From Anaspis maculata (Eukaryota; Arthropoda; Insecta; Coleoptera; Scraptiidae): a stretch of DNA of 64,000 bases. The DNA is taken from the NCBI GenBank assembly GCA_949128115.1, contig OX421963.1, positions 79,913,635-79,977,634 on the forward strand, given 5' to 3'. The position numbers were made by a program, and so were the translations under genes. Below the pieces are notes generated by a model. That model worked only from the letters and a program-made list of their open reading frames with translations, was not told the origin of the DNA and did not search any database. Positions 32,439-44,054 of this stretch are shown piece by piece. How positions within the stretch are numbered: position 1 is the first letter of the stretch; the number at the start of each line of letters is the position of its first letter.

Positions 32439-33039
32439 ATCAAAAAACCGGTATGGTTTTAGAGCAGGCATATGTCAACTTGTCAACAATTGATGCCATG
32501 GAAAGGATAAAGATTTTAGCCAAAAAAGCAAACAAAGTAGTTTATCGGAAAAGAAAAGTGTGTCTGATGCTGACACTGGACGTCTAGAACCGAGTCGATA
32601 ACGTTTTTAACACGGCGTCGTAGAGCCTAATACTGATGGAACTGAAGAGGAGGAGGATATCGCGATATCCTCGAATCGAATCGAATTCTGAGCAGATATT
32701 TTGACAACAGAACTCTACGTGGGAGAAACAAAAGTCCTGAATTTAAACAGAGGAGTCTGGCAGGGCACCATACTGAGCCCTGATCTGTGGAATATCTGTT
32801 CGAATGGAGTCACTCAATATAAGTTCTGAAATTTCTGTAAGTTTTTTCTTATCAATTTTGAATCCAATAAAAATGCCATAACTTTTGCCGAAATAGTCCC
32901 TCGAGAGCCAAACCAAAGTCCAAATGCTTCAAAATTTCTTTTTCCATATTTTGGGGCTGAATTTTGAATTGAGTGAGTCCTTACATTTTTCATATATCTT
33001 CCGTTTTTCGTCGTCGACTTGAATGTCTTGTTCCGGATT

Positions 33040-33425
33040 GTACATAGCCGATCCCGACAAGTTTGGTATCTTTTCCGAATAAATTCAATGTTCTGAACTC
33101 AAATCCGATGTGGAAATTTGGATAAAAACAAGTTAACTTGGAAAAACTTGTTTTTTGTTTGACAGTTTTGACAAAAAAATTCAACTCTTTAAGTTGTTCA
33201 TCTTTGAAAATGTTTCAGGGGCTTTCATATTGAACTGTTTTCTCCACAAAAATCATCCACTCAATGGATAGTTTTGTTTCCCAAGATTAAAAATCCATTC
33301 GAACCTTAGCCAGCCCGGCGGGGCGTCTACTAATGACCAGAACTTTACAGTTATCCCCCTCCTCAAATAACTCAAAACCCTGCAGTGCGATTCACGGCGA
33401 TTCTGTTTATGTTATGAAGAACTAA
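33040..33425. repeat. Partial copy of the 16884-18454 foldback family
   Basis: Matches the left-arm interior at about 17260-17690 in the same orientation: CGACAAGTTTG, AATCCGATGTG, ATCATCCACTC, TCTACTAATGACCAGAAC and CCCTGCAG blocks in order. Only one arm is recognisable. It lies between two R1 pieces and so interrupts that element. Confidence 0.75.
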
Positions 33426-33715
33426 GTTCTGCACATATTTATACCGAATATCGACAAGTGGATCGGCAGAAAGATTGGCGATGTAGACTATCATGTTACA
33501 TGTTACCCAGATTCTGACTGAACACGGCTGTTCGCAGAAGTTTCTACATAGAATTAAAAGAGCGGACAGCGATAAGTGCTACTACTGTGAGGATGTAGAT
33601 ACGGCGGAACACATTATGATTGGTTGTATTGGTTGGGAGGAACAACAAGAAGTATTGGAAAAGTAACTGGGAGTAAGGCTGACGAGAGGTAACCTGAGAT
33701 GATGTTACGGTTTCA

Positions 33716-36378
33716 AAAATCGACTTGGCGATACAGAATAATGAAACCAAGGGAACCAAAAAACAAAAGAGAGTTGGTTGTTATTTTCCGGAGGCTCCGG
33801 CGGATTCTGCAAAGAAAGATCCAATAACCATCGGCCGAGTAGCGATTCAGTATTCCTCTGCTGTTCCTGTTGATGGCAAGCAGTACCAACAGTCATGCGA
33901 TGTGCCTCAAGGACCAAAATTAAGGAAAGCGGCGCTGAACGCCACTCCTAAAACGCCGCGTCGCCTTTGGTTGACAGCAACTGTCAGTAATCGCCAACTT
34001 CGTTGAAGTGACCATCTCGGTCCTATTTCTCTCGACTGTCCAGATGCCAGAGCGTATGGTGGGCTTCTGGAATGTTCAAAGGTACCAAATCAGTTCACTA
34101 CCTTACCGTCCAATCGGCGTCTTCACCAACGTTGTCAGTTGGTCCAGATTATCAAGATCCTGCTAATCTTTGCGGTTGTCCCGAAGCTCATGCGGTCAAG
34201 ACTCGTTGATGGGCAAACCAAGTGATGCCTTTTATCTTTTATTTTACTGTTTTAGAATAAGTTACTTATTTGACATTTAGCGTGTTGTTGTTATATGTAT
34301 TTATTATTGTCTCTGCGTGAAGTAAGAGACGTTATTAAGGGGTAGCTATACCGGTCTACTACACCAATTTCCCTTAGGGTAGGACGGCAGTATGTTGTTT
34401 TTCGTGTAGGTACTCTGTTTCAGCGTCGTCGCTGGAGCTTCGTTGGGCCCTTCGAGTTCTCGCAGCGTCATCGAAAAGGTAGGTACCTACGTTATAATTT
34501 GTAAGCCGACTCTCGCGGCATTGCTCACCCTTTCTATTGGCGTCCTCTGCGCAACGCCCCTTTATTTTTGTTAACCCGCCATGTCAAGTTGAACTGTAAA
34601 TATTCTTTAACCTTTTCTTCCCGATCATAAACTTGATTTTTTGTAGTTTATTATGTATTTTCAATTCTCCCAATCCCAACTATCTCCACCTCGGAATCAA
34701 TCCCTTTCAATTACGATTTCAACCCGTAATAATGACAAGGGACCAAGAGAGCTGGAACGAGGTGTCTATGATGAAGGTGGTTTGGTGGGTGGGGATTTAG
34801 CAAAAGCCGCTTGCCGAGTCCCACACTCCCCCGGTGTTCATCCAGCCGGGACGTGCGTAAAAAGCATTCCCCTCCTCCCGAAAAAAAGGTGATGTGCTGA
34901 TTTTGGACAGATCGTGGATATCCGGTGTCTTGACATCGGTCATCGGTGTAGTCGTGAATAAGAGGATTTCTTTCGCTTCGGTCTCGCATTTTACAACTTT
35001 CAGCATGACGATGTGTTGCTTTCGTGCTGGGCTCAACAAAAGGTTTAATCAAGTGAAGGGGACAATTTTGTTGTCAATTGTCTCAGCTATCAATCAGTAT
35101 GAACAATGCAAAAAAGTAAAACTCTGGATTATGTCAGTCTTTTGGCCAACAATTGTGAAAAACAGTGTCATTCCCAAAGTCATCTAGAAAGAAGCAGTAC
35201 TCTCAATATATGCCACTTGAAACTATCACTAGACTTTGTTGTCTAGAACGAACAATTGATATTTTTCACGCGGATGATTGCAAATCCAACGTAAATATCG
35301 CAACAATTGCACGCACCACGCACGCATGAACATCCACAATTCCACATAGCCGCATGCACCACGGTACTGGTCGCTTCTGAAAGTGGCGGCAATAATGCCA
35401 ATGGTTATAATTAATTAAATGGTTTCAGTTAATGCCTTTCTGAAGCCCGACGTAATCCCCTCTTTCGCCTCCGGTTGTGTATATTTCGCGTAAGCTTGTA
35501 ATCATTATTGATTAGGGCAGCTTTGCACTTCTCTCTCGCGGAGCATTGTTACTACAATAAATTTAACTATAGCAGCCGGGTATGGTGGCTGGCTGATGCC
35601 TTTTGCCAAACATTCGCCAGGCATTACTCGTCCTCGCACAATATTGTCTGACATTTTAAGAAGCTTTTTCGCCTCCGCCTCTGGGAGAGGAAATGTGCTT
35701 AGACTACATTATTGCGCCTCCTCTCGCGCCAGCACCCACCGCCGTAGTCTAGTCGTGGCGCGCGCGTGTGAGAAAAGACGCACACTTTCCTCCCGTTTCC
35801 CCGTTTGCCACCCCCCAAAACCGACGCCGGGTATACATTTTGTTCGATTAATGTGTCATTGGCAATTTGTCAGCCGGGACTCCCTGCGTCACCCCCTAGT
35901 TTCATAAGTAATGAGAGTGATGGGGCAAAGTGAAAAATGGGCTGTGCTCTTTTTCCTCCGGGGGAGGGTGCAAAAGGCCACTTTACAAGTCTCAGCCCAT
36001 GAAGTACTGTGGATGGCGGTTCAACTTTTTGACTATTTTTAGTTCAAAACCTCCGTTTCATCGTGCTAAATCTCGAGATGAAAATGTGGACAATGAGCAG
36101 AGGAAGAGATGCGTTAGTCCTGGCGGCCGATACTGCAAGATATTTTAGTTTTAGTCCATTGTCATCAAGTTACTAGGAAATTACAGGATTCTCTATCTGC
36201 ATTTTCAAGTCTTATGCCAACTGATGGCTGAAATTTGAATTTTAGAAAGTCTACAACATCAACTGTGTAGATGCGTAGGTAATCACAATTCGTGAAATAT
36301 CGCCTATCATAACTAACATATAGGAATGGAAGATGTGCAGTCTGTACCATTCTTGTAACAATAACCTTATCCGTGTCC
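33716..36378. other. Intergenic, no gene recognised
   Basis: Short frames without motifs (longest 113 aa minus, 34711-35052). A G|GTAGGTACCTAC palindromic motif occurs at about 34480. Nothing else stands out. Confidence 0.45.
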
Positions 36379-36384
36379 GGTAAA

Positions 36385-36560
36385 TTATTCGAAATCAATT
36401 GTTCAAAATCAGTTGTTCGAAAGTATCAATCATTCGAAATAACAATTATTCGAAAACAAATTATCCGAAATCACTTGTTCGAAAGTATCAATTGTTCGAA
36501 AATCAATTCTCCGAATAGTCCGTTATTCGAAAAGTGAAGTTGAATTATTCGAAAGTTACT
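36385..36560. repeat. TTCGAA-unit array, left
   Basis: Degenerate tandem units of about 20-25 bp combining TTCGAA with ATCAATTG. The same units occur in inverted arrangement at 40280-40530. Confidence 0.8.
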
Positions 36561-36805
36561 TTTTAGAAAATCAGTTGCGGAAGCGCGGTTTTGCAATATT
36601 TTTGACACTAAGCAATAATTACGTTTTCGAGAAACCCAATTCAACAGATAAGCTGGTAGCCTTTGGTAAAGAAGGGATTTTAGAAGGTCAGGTCAGGTCA
36701 TGATTCATCTGGATGAAATCAGATTTCTCTCTCCATCCTGTGCAGGATTGATGACCAAGTAGAAGCTTAAATCCCAGATTTTTAGCATACTTGCAAGTTA
36801 TTGTG

Positions 36806-36872
36806 ACCGGACAATTCGTCCCGCGGGCAATTTGTTGCGAACAATTCGTCTCGCGGACAATTCGTCGCAAAA
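36806..36872. repeat. ACAATTCGTC array, left
   Basis: Four ACAATTCGTC-like units with CCCGCGG/CTCGCGG spacers. Mirrored at 40167-40228. Confidence 0.8.
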
Positions 36873-36929
36873 TAATGCTTTGCCCTTTGTCTTAACTTAA
36901 ACAAGTCCCTTCGTGTTTCCTTGTTGCTT

Positions 36930-39900
36930 TTAGAACTTAAGTGAGCCCCCTTATGCCTTTTTGTAGTATTTAGAACTCTACGGCGCACCCTGGTTTCTTC
37001 AGGTCTTTGAAGCTCTGCTTAGTCCCCTTGCAATATTCCGAGAATTTCTGCTAGTACACCGAGCTTTGGGAGCACCAGTAAGCCCTTGTACCTTCATGAG
37101 ACATTTGGCCCTCATCGGACTCCTCATCTTCTCTTGTGTAATTTTTGAGCTCTAATGAGTCCTCTTATGTTTTTCATTGCTTTCAGATTTCCATAAGGCC
37201 TCTTTTGCAGTCTTGCGTTATCAAGAGGGCTGGGCCCCCTTATTCTGTATTCAACGTAATTTGAAGTTCTGCTGAGCCCCCTTGCATTTTCCATGAATTC
37301 CGGAGCAGCAACGCAGCGTTATGCCGTCATACCATGTTCGGAGCCCTATCGGCCCCCATTGTGCCTTCAGGTGTGATTTGAGCCCCGTTGAGCCTCCGTA
37401 TGTTCTTTCATGACTTTCGAAGTAGGTACCCAGTAAGCCCCGTATCGCGTTACTTTGTTATACAGAGCTCCATGGGGCCCCCTTGTGTCTTCAATACCGT
37501 TTGAAGTTTTGTTAGGCCCCCTGGCAATTTTTCTAGGCTTTCGGAGCACTAGTAAGTCCTCGAGTAAGTCCCTTGTGCCTTTATGTTATATTCGGTCCCA
37601 AATCCCTTGTTTCTTCAAATATAATTTGGAGTCCTAATGAACCCCCTTATGTGCTCAATGGTCTCCAGAATTCCACTAAGCCCTCTTTTGCCATCTTGTG
37701 TTATCCAATTAATAATGCTCCATTGGGCCCCCGAAGTGTGCCTTTCATGTGATTTGGAGTCCTGCTGAGTCCCCTTGTATTTTCCGTTACTTCCAGAGCA
37801 CAGTAATCAACCATGTGTCGTCATGTCATTCGAAGTCCTTTCTTTCGGCCCCCCTTATGCTCTCATGTGTAGCTTGGAGCCCTAATCAGCCCACTTATGT
37901 TTATATTGGCTTTCAAAGTAGGTAGGTACCAGAGAGCCCCTTGTGTCACCAATATCATTTGAAGCAATACGGAGCCCCCTTGCATTTTCCATGACCTTCT
38001 GATTTTAATTGAGCCCCCTTGTGCCCCATGTGTAATTTGGAGCCCTAAGGAGCCCCCTTATCTGTTTTTGTGGCTTGTGCGTTCTTGCATTGCTGGAAGT
38101 CCTAGTGTAAGTCTCTTGTGCCTTTATGTGATATGCGGAGCCCTATCGGATCCCCTTGTGTCCGCAAGTGTAGTTTGGCGCCTAGTGAGCCCCCTTATTT
38201 TCTGTCTGGATGACAGAATTTCATCAGTAAGCCCGTTGTTACCTTCTTGTGTTATTCGGATCTCCATTGAGCCCCGTTGTTTCTTCAACGTCTTTTGAAG
38301 CCCTGCTGACGCCCCTTACATATTTCCATGACTTTCGGAGCAGCAGTAAACACCTTGTGCTTTCATGTGATATTCGGAGCCCTATCGGGCCCCATTGTGT
38401 AAACTTGATTACGCAGAACTCTATCGGGTCCCTTTGTACCCTTATGTGTAGTTTGAAGCCCTAATCAGTCCACTTTTGTTTTTATTGGCTTTCAGAGTAC
38501 TATACAGTGAGCCCACTTTTACCTTTTCTCGATATAAAGAGCCCCTTGTGCTTCCTTGTGTCACCAATATCATATGAAGTTCTACGGAGCCCCCTTGCAT
38601 TTTCCCGTGATTTCTGGATTTTTGTTAGGTCCCTTCTGCCCTATGTGTGTGTCATTTGAAGCCCTAATAAGCCCCCTTATGTGTTTTAGTGGCTTTAAGA
38701 ATTTGCATTGCTGGAAGCCCTTGTGCCTTCATGTGATATACGGAGCCCTATCGACCCCCTTGTGCCCGCAAGTGTAGTTTGGAGACCTAGTGAGCCCTCT
38801 TGTGTTCATAAGTATAACTTGGAGCCCTAGTGAGCCCCCTTGTATTTTTTCATGATTATCAGAATTCCAGTAAGTCCCCTGTTGCCTTCTTGTGTTATCC
38901 AGAGCTCCAGTGGGCCCCCTTGTTTCTTCAACGTCTTTTGAAGCCCTGCTGAGCCCCCTCACATCTTTCCGTGGCTTTCGGAGCAGTAAAAAGCACCTTG
39001 TGCCTCAATGATATATTCAGAGCCCTATCGGGCCCCCTTGTGTCTTCAAGTGTAGTATGGAGCCCTTGTGTTTTTTCGTAGCCTTCGGAATTTCAGTGAG
39101 CCCCTTTTGCTTTCTGTTGTTATATAAAGCTCCTTGGGCTCCCTTGTGCCTTTATGTGAAAGGTAGCCCTATCGGACCCGTTGTGCCCGCAAGTGTAGTT
39201 TGGAGTCCTAGTGAGCCCCCTTTTGTTTTTTTCATGACTTCCAGAAATCCAATCAGCCCCCTATTGCCTTTTTTGATTATACAGAGCTTCAATGGGCCCC
39301 TTGTTGTATTTCCATGGCTTTCGGAGCTCTGTCGAGTGTAGTTTGGTTTGGTTTAGTTTGGTGTAGTGTACCCTTAGGTGTAGTTTGGAGTCCTAATCAG
39401 TCCACTTGTGTTGGCTTTCAGAGTACCATACAGTAAGCCCCCTTTTGCCTTTTTTCGTTATAAAGAGTCCCTTGGGCCCCCTTGTGTCACCAATATCATA
39501 GAAAGTTCTACGGAGCCCCCTTGCATTTTTCCGTGATTTCCATTTTTTGTTAGGCCCCTTGTGCCCTTTGTGTCGTTTGGAGCCCTAATGAGCCCCCGAG
39601 TGAGCCCCCTTATGTGTTTTCGTGGCTTTCAGAATTCCAGTAAGCCATCTTGCCTAGGAAGCCCTAGTGTAAGTCCCTTGTGACTTGATTCGATATACGG
39701 AGCTCTATCGGACCCCCTGTGCCCGCAAGTGTAGTTTAGAGCCCTAGTGAGCCCCCCTTGTGTCCATAAGTGTAGCTTGGAGACGTAGTGAGGCCCCTTA
39801 TGTTTTTCCATGACTATCAGAATTCCAGTGAGCCCCCTGTTGCCTTCTTGTGTTATCCAGAGCTCCAGTGGGCCCCCTTGTTTCTTCAACGTCTTTTTAA

Positions 39901-40165
39901 GCCCTGCTGAGCCCCCCTACATCTTTTCGTGGCTTTCAGGGTATCAGTAAGCCCCCTTTTGTCTTCATTTGTTATATGAAGCTCCATAAGGTCCCCTTGT
40001 GTTTCCAATATCGTTTGAAGCCTTGCTGAGCCATGTTGCATTTTTCCGTGGCGTTCGGATCTCTGTTGGAACCGCTTGTATTTGCTTATGATTTTCAGAT
40101 CCTTGATCTCTCTATTGAGCCCCCTGTGTTTTCATTTGTGATAAACCCCCTTAGGTACGTTTCAA
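36930..40165. repeat. Degenerate GAGCCCC satellite, 3.2 kb
   Basis: Repeating phrases of the form GGAGCCCTAATGAGCCCCCTT, each followed by TGTG/TATGT, a T-rich CATGGCTTTC or TGTTATCCAGAG clause and the next GCCCC block. The basic period is about 65-75 bp, with recurrence of longer runs (for example CTTCAACGTCTTTTGAAGCCC at three places). Poorly conserved, so old. Open frames in it are by-products of the period. Confidence 0.85.
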
Positions 40166-40166
40166 A

Positions 40167-40228
40167 GCCTTCACTTGCGACGAATTGTTCGTGGGACGAA
40201 TTGTCCGCGAGACGATTTGTCAGAATTG
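40167..40228. repeat. ACAATTCGTC array, right (inverted)
   Basis: GCGACGAATTGTTCGTGGGA and following units are the complement of the left array. Confidence 0.8.
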
Positions 40229-40279
40229 TCCAAGCACCCTTGCAAATTGTACCTATACTTGTTTTTATCCTCGTTTCCA

Positions 40280-40530
40280 TTCGAAAATTTAATTTTCGAA
40301 CAACTGATTATTCGAAAAATCGATTTTCGAACAATTTATTATTCGAACAATTGATTATTCGAAAAATTGATTTTCGAACAATGATTACTCGAAAAATTGC
40401 TTTCGAACAATTGATTTTTCGAAAAATTCCATTTTCGAATAATTGCGTATCGAACAATTTGCCTTTCGAAAAATTGATTTTCGAACAATTGATTTCGAAA
40501 AATTTACTTTCGAACAATTGATTTCGAATA
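40280..40530. repeat. TTCGAA-unit array, right (inverted)
   Basis: About a dozen TTCGAACAATTGATT-type units, inverted relative to 36385-36560. Confidence 0.85.
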
Positions 40531-40802
40531 ATTTACCTAAATCCACGATTATCTTGGTTATGATCGCTCGCAGTGTCAAATTTTTCGCCAAAATTTTATG
40601 AGATGTCTGAAGTGACGCACTTGAGTTGGGTTGGGCATGAAATAAATATACTTGGATGCTGATAAATAATAAAACAAAGTAGGTACTGTTTAACCCTTAG
40701 ATGCCCAAGTGGGGTAACCTGGGTCCCCCACATTCGGAAAATTGGCTGTAACTTTTTTGTATGTGGGACGAGGGGTCAACCACCGCTTGAAAATTTGTAC
40801 AC

Positions 40803-41067
40803 GGACTGTGAAAGACTGTTATGACTGTGATGACTGTCGGGACTGTGAACTTGACTGTGATGACTGTTGAGACTGTGCGCTTGACTGTGATGACTGTCGA
40901 CATGACTGTGAAGACTGTGGTGACTATGGGTGAGACTGTGGAGACTGTGAGTGGGACTGTAGAGACTGTGAGTGGGACTGTAGAGACTGTGAGTGGGACT
41001 GTAGAGACTGTAGGCAAGACTGTTGAGACTGTGGGCAAGACTGTAGAGATTGTATGTACGATTGTAA
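40803..41067. repeat. GACTGT minisatellite, left
   Basis: Units of GACTGT plus 3-6 bases (GACTGTGAT, GACTGTCGG, GTGGGACTGTAGA). They form long open frames on both strands (Val-Thr-rich) that I do not regard as genes. Confidence 0.9.
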
Positions 41068-41699
41068 CATGGAAACTGTGCTTATAGGATCGTGGTGGAT
41101 ACTGTAAGCGAAGCGACAGTGATGACTACGAGCTCAAGTGTTGTGATTTTTTTCAATATCTCGAAAACAACATGATTACTCGCTAGCCGGCTATTGATTT
41201 TTAGGAATAAATTTCAAATCTGACTTGCAATCGATGAACAATCAAAATTATGTCAAGCTTGAACGACGATTTGTAGCTTTTCCCCGGTTCTGAACCTGAA
41301 TTTAGATCCATGGGAACCACAAAAAAAACGATTAGATAAACTAGACCCCACTTTCGGTAAAGATTAGGAACTCACGGGCAATGTGGGTAACTTGAAATCA
41401 AAATTTAACGTTATAATAATAATAACATTAATAATAAATGGACTTTATTTCTAATATAAAAACAGTGAAAAAAAAAATTCATTTAGGAGCATCTCAGGTT
41501 ATGACTTTTTTTTTGACAACTAACATACAAGTTTGTGCGGGTTGCAAGTCAAACTTGAAATTGAACCCTCAAACTCTGTTTCATTTTTCAATGTTTTTGT
41601 TGCACTGATAAGGGATCTTCCGAAGTTTCTGAAGGAGCATTATTTATTCATACCTAGGTGTGATCAACAACGAACTCGACAATAAATTAACTTGGTTTT

Positions 41700-41800
41700 G
41701 GAACTCATAGTGCAGTGGATTAAAACGCGTCAGTCCTTGGCCTTTGCCTGGCTCGCTCGACACGGTTCGATTGCCGGACGGGCACAAAAATGTGAGTTCC
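41700..41800 (+). repeat. tRNA-derived SINE head
   Basis: TAGTGCAGTGGATTAAAACG resembles an RNA polymerase III A box, and GGTTCGATTGC about 45 bases on resembles a B box; GGACGGGCAC then looks like an acceptor-side remnant. It does not fold into a standard tRNA because the middle is too long. Best read as a SINE or tRNA pseudogene. Confidence 0.5.
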
Positions 41801-42120
41801 TTGATTTATTTGCATGCTTGCTGAATGAAAGACGCATCATGCGTCGCATCAGTAAGTAAAATTTACCCGCTGGTGGTTATAAAACTGTAATAACTGGTTG
41901 ATTGATGGTGGTCGTTGAAGATCCCTAGGTACTCTGTGTTCTGTGTTGGAGCACACAGGGATTCAGCAGAAATTCCGGTTTAGTGGAGGAAAGCATTCAC
42001 CGGTGTCGGTGATTGGCTTTGGTAGCGGAAATAGGGCAACGTTAAATAAACCAACAGAAAAAAACTCTACTTCGGAATACTATTACAAAATTGAATCAGG
42101 ATGTACCTACCTACTGTATA

Positions 42121-42226
42121 ATCAAAAACTTTCCTCTTCTAGGCAGGCTGTGGCTTGGTCAAAATCAGCCTCGTTTGCCTGCCAATGACCAGACCACAGC
42201 CTGCCTAGAGGAGGAAAGTTTTTGAT
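42121..42226. ncRNA. Long-stem hairpin (possible small-RNA precursor)
   Basis: Arms 42121-42161 and 42186-42226, 41 bp each with about three mismatches, around a 24-base loop. Stem length and loop are like an insect miRNA or siRNA precursor, but a MITE remnant would look the same. No target duplication is seen. Confidence 0.35.
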
Positions 42227-43001
42227 CATGCGGTATTTATTACAAGCAGTATGACGGAAATAAATAAGATGGGGAAGGTTATTAGTACGAGATTTGAGTA
42301 GCATGAAATTGATAGGTCTTTTCATGATGATTTTGTGTTTCGGTGGGCATGCGCAAGTTTGACAGTTGGGGTAGGGAAGCACGCGAAGCTCTCTGTTGAG
42401 TCAGCATTCGAGCCAGCGTTTCAAAGGTACGACCCCGTTGTTTGCCAACCGGCAAGAAACGTGAGCATGCGCTCTAGAACTCATGGAAAGACCTGTTGGA
42501 AGGGTATGATTCACTGGGAATGCTATCACGAAATTAAATGTACCTAAATAGACCGAATTTACTACAATCTAGGTATAAATAATATTTCTATTTCATAAGC
42601 TTCGTTACTTCGAGATAGTTACACGAAATTGAATCAGGAGGCGAATGTGATTCGAGGGAGTATGACGAAATAAAAGAAATGTACCTGAGGCCTGAAGTGA
42701 ATATTTTCGATATATGTAGGAATTATCACAAGATTAAATTGAAAAAGATTCTAGTACGAGCATAGGTACTTTAGCACGAAATAATTTGATCGGAAGAAGG
42801 GGAGTTTACTATGAGATAGATATACCTACTATCACAAAAAGTACCTACGATGAGATAGTAACTCTCTAAATCCAATTTAATTTTGTGCTATAGGTACCTA
42901 CTCTTACCCTTGCTCTTACCCCGCCTCGTAGTGAATTTCCCTCCAGATTAAATTTCGTTAGAGTACTTATCTCGAAGTTAATTTAGACTTATTTACAGAA
43001 A

Positions 43002-44054
43002 ATAAACTGCGCAACAAATATATTGTCGCGAGGGAAAAATTGGTCCGACTTTGGACCACAATAACTTTTTAATGACACAAACTATTTCAATTTCGTTTTC
43101 ACGGTTAGTGAGATCAGTTTTTCCGTTATTCACCTTCAAGAGGTGAAGATCAGGAAGCTTCATGTAAAATATTTACAGAGTGAAATGTAAAACAGTGCAA
43201 AGTTTTAGCAAATTAAACGGACCCCCATTTTCAGAATAATTTTTTTTCATACATGCAAATGAAAGGATCATAAAGCGTGATGTTTTGGCTTGCGCCCAGT
43301 TTTAGGATTTTTAGAATCGGAACAGTGGTTCTGACTTTATGATTTTTTTTCTCTTGGAGGATGCTGAGTTATCCTATCGCTACAAGAAAGACTATGTTAG
43401 CCCAGGGAGCCTGTCATCATCAAAAACTGAAATTGACCATCAGCATCATGTTCAGGAGGTCAAAATCACTAAGAAAGTTTGTTTCAGCTGTGAAAATCTG
43501 ATCAAATTCAATTTTTAAGAAAAACAGCTCTGTCGCCCATTTCGAATGGGCCCCTTTTTTGAAGTTTTGATCAAGGTATTTCAGATGGTCTGTAAGTCAA
43601 GTTTCTGAGAACCGTTTAAGCAACAATATTTGTGAATTGCAATCTCCCATCATCAGAATAACATAGTCTTTTTTGTACCGATAGGATAAATCAGCATCTT
43701 ACAAGAGAAAAAAATCATAAAGTCAGAACCATACTTCCGATTTCAAAAATTTCGAAACTGGGCGCAAGCTAAAACATAACGCTTCATAATCCTTTCATTT
43801 GCATTTGAGAAAAAAATTATTCTGAAAATGGGGGTCTGTTTAATTTGCTAAAATTTTGTACTGTTTTACATTTCACCCTGTAGATATTTTACATGGAGCT
43901 TCCAGATCTTCACTTCCTGAACGTGAATAACGGAAAGACTGATCTCACTAACCGTCAAAACAGAATCAAAATAGTTCTTGTCATTCAAAAGTTATTGGGG
44001 TCCGAACTCGGACCAATTTTTCCCTCGCGACAACATATTTGTTGCGCAGTTTAT
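43002..44054. mobile_element. 1.05-kb foldback element
   Basis: Arms of about 500 bp from ATAAACTGCGCAACAAAT at the left to its complement at the right, with matching GTCGCGAGGGAAAAATTGGT and CTTTCATTTGCAT-type blocks. The arms meet near 43530. Inserted inside the piggyBac-like element. Arm identity is high but imperfect. No coding capacity. Confidence 0.85.

Larger units (their letters stand above)
31825..33715 (+). pseudogene. Broken R1-like non-LTR retrotransposon RT
   Basis: Plus-strand pieces in the order of an R1/LOA-type reverse transcriptase: KKSPGPDQIPAELIRVM (about 31880-31930), TYRPICTINSMEKLMESLI and RRLLDELDEKAELS (32070-32170), then STIDAMERI and a TLDV-NRVDNVFN block (32480-32610), GVWQGTILSPDLWNI (32750-32810, cognate of GVPQGSxLGP), and a C-terminal VTQILTEHGC plus CCHC zinc motif CYYCEDVDTAEHIMIGC (about 33500-33630). 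The YxDD block is not found. The frame shifts repeatedly and is split by a hAT MITE at 32175-32438 and by foldback-family DNA at about 32830-33470. Endonuclease and ORF1 are not seen. A dead, 5'-truncated copy. Confidence 0.8.
36379..40537. mobile_element. 4.2-kb TIR element built around a satellite
   Basis: The left end GGTAAATTATTCGAAATCAA and the right end are inverted copies (right reads TTGATTTCGAATAATTTACC). Inside each end lies an array of TTCGAA-AATCAATTG units (36385-36560 and about 40280-40530), then on each side an inverted array of ACAATTCGTC / GACGAATTGT units (36806-36872 and 40167-40228). The centre is a degenerate GAGCCCC satellite. The mirrored order of layers argues for one transposable unit rather than chance neighbours. 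No transposase frame and no clear target duplication. I cannot name the superfamily. Confidence 0.65.
41068..43001. other. piggyBac-like element interior
   Basis: Apart from the SINE head (about 41700-41800) and hairpin (42121-42226), no feature is recognised. Several TACCTA/GTAGGTAC motifs. Confidence 0.4.

Noticed and set aside
40697..41087. Open frames rich in Thr-Val (GTVETV repeats) on both strands
   Set aside because: They are generated by the GACTGT minisatellite; open frames appear on both strands and at both arrays. No start context or domain.
41700..41800. Functional tRNA gene
   Set aside because: A- and B-box-like motifs are present, but the intervening part does not give proper arms or an anticodon loop. 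Treated as a SINE head.
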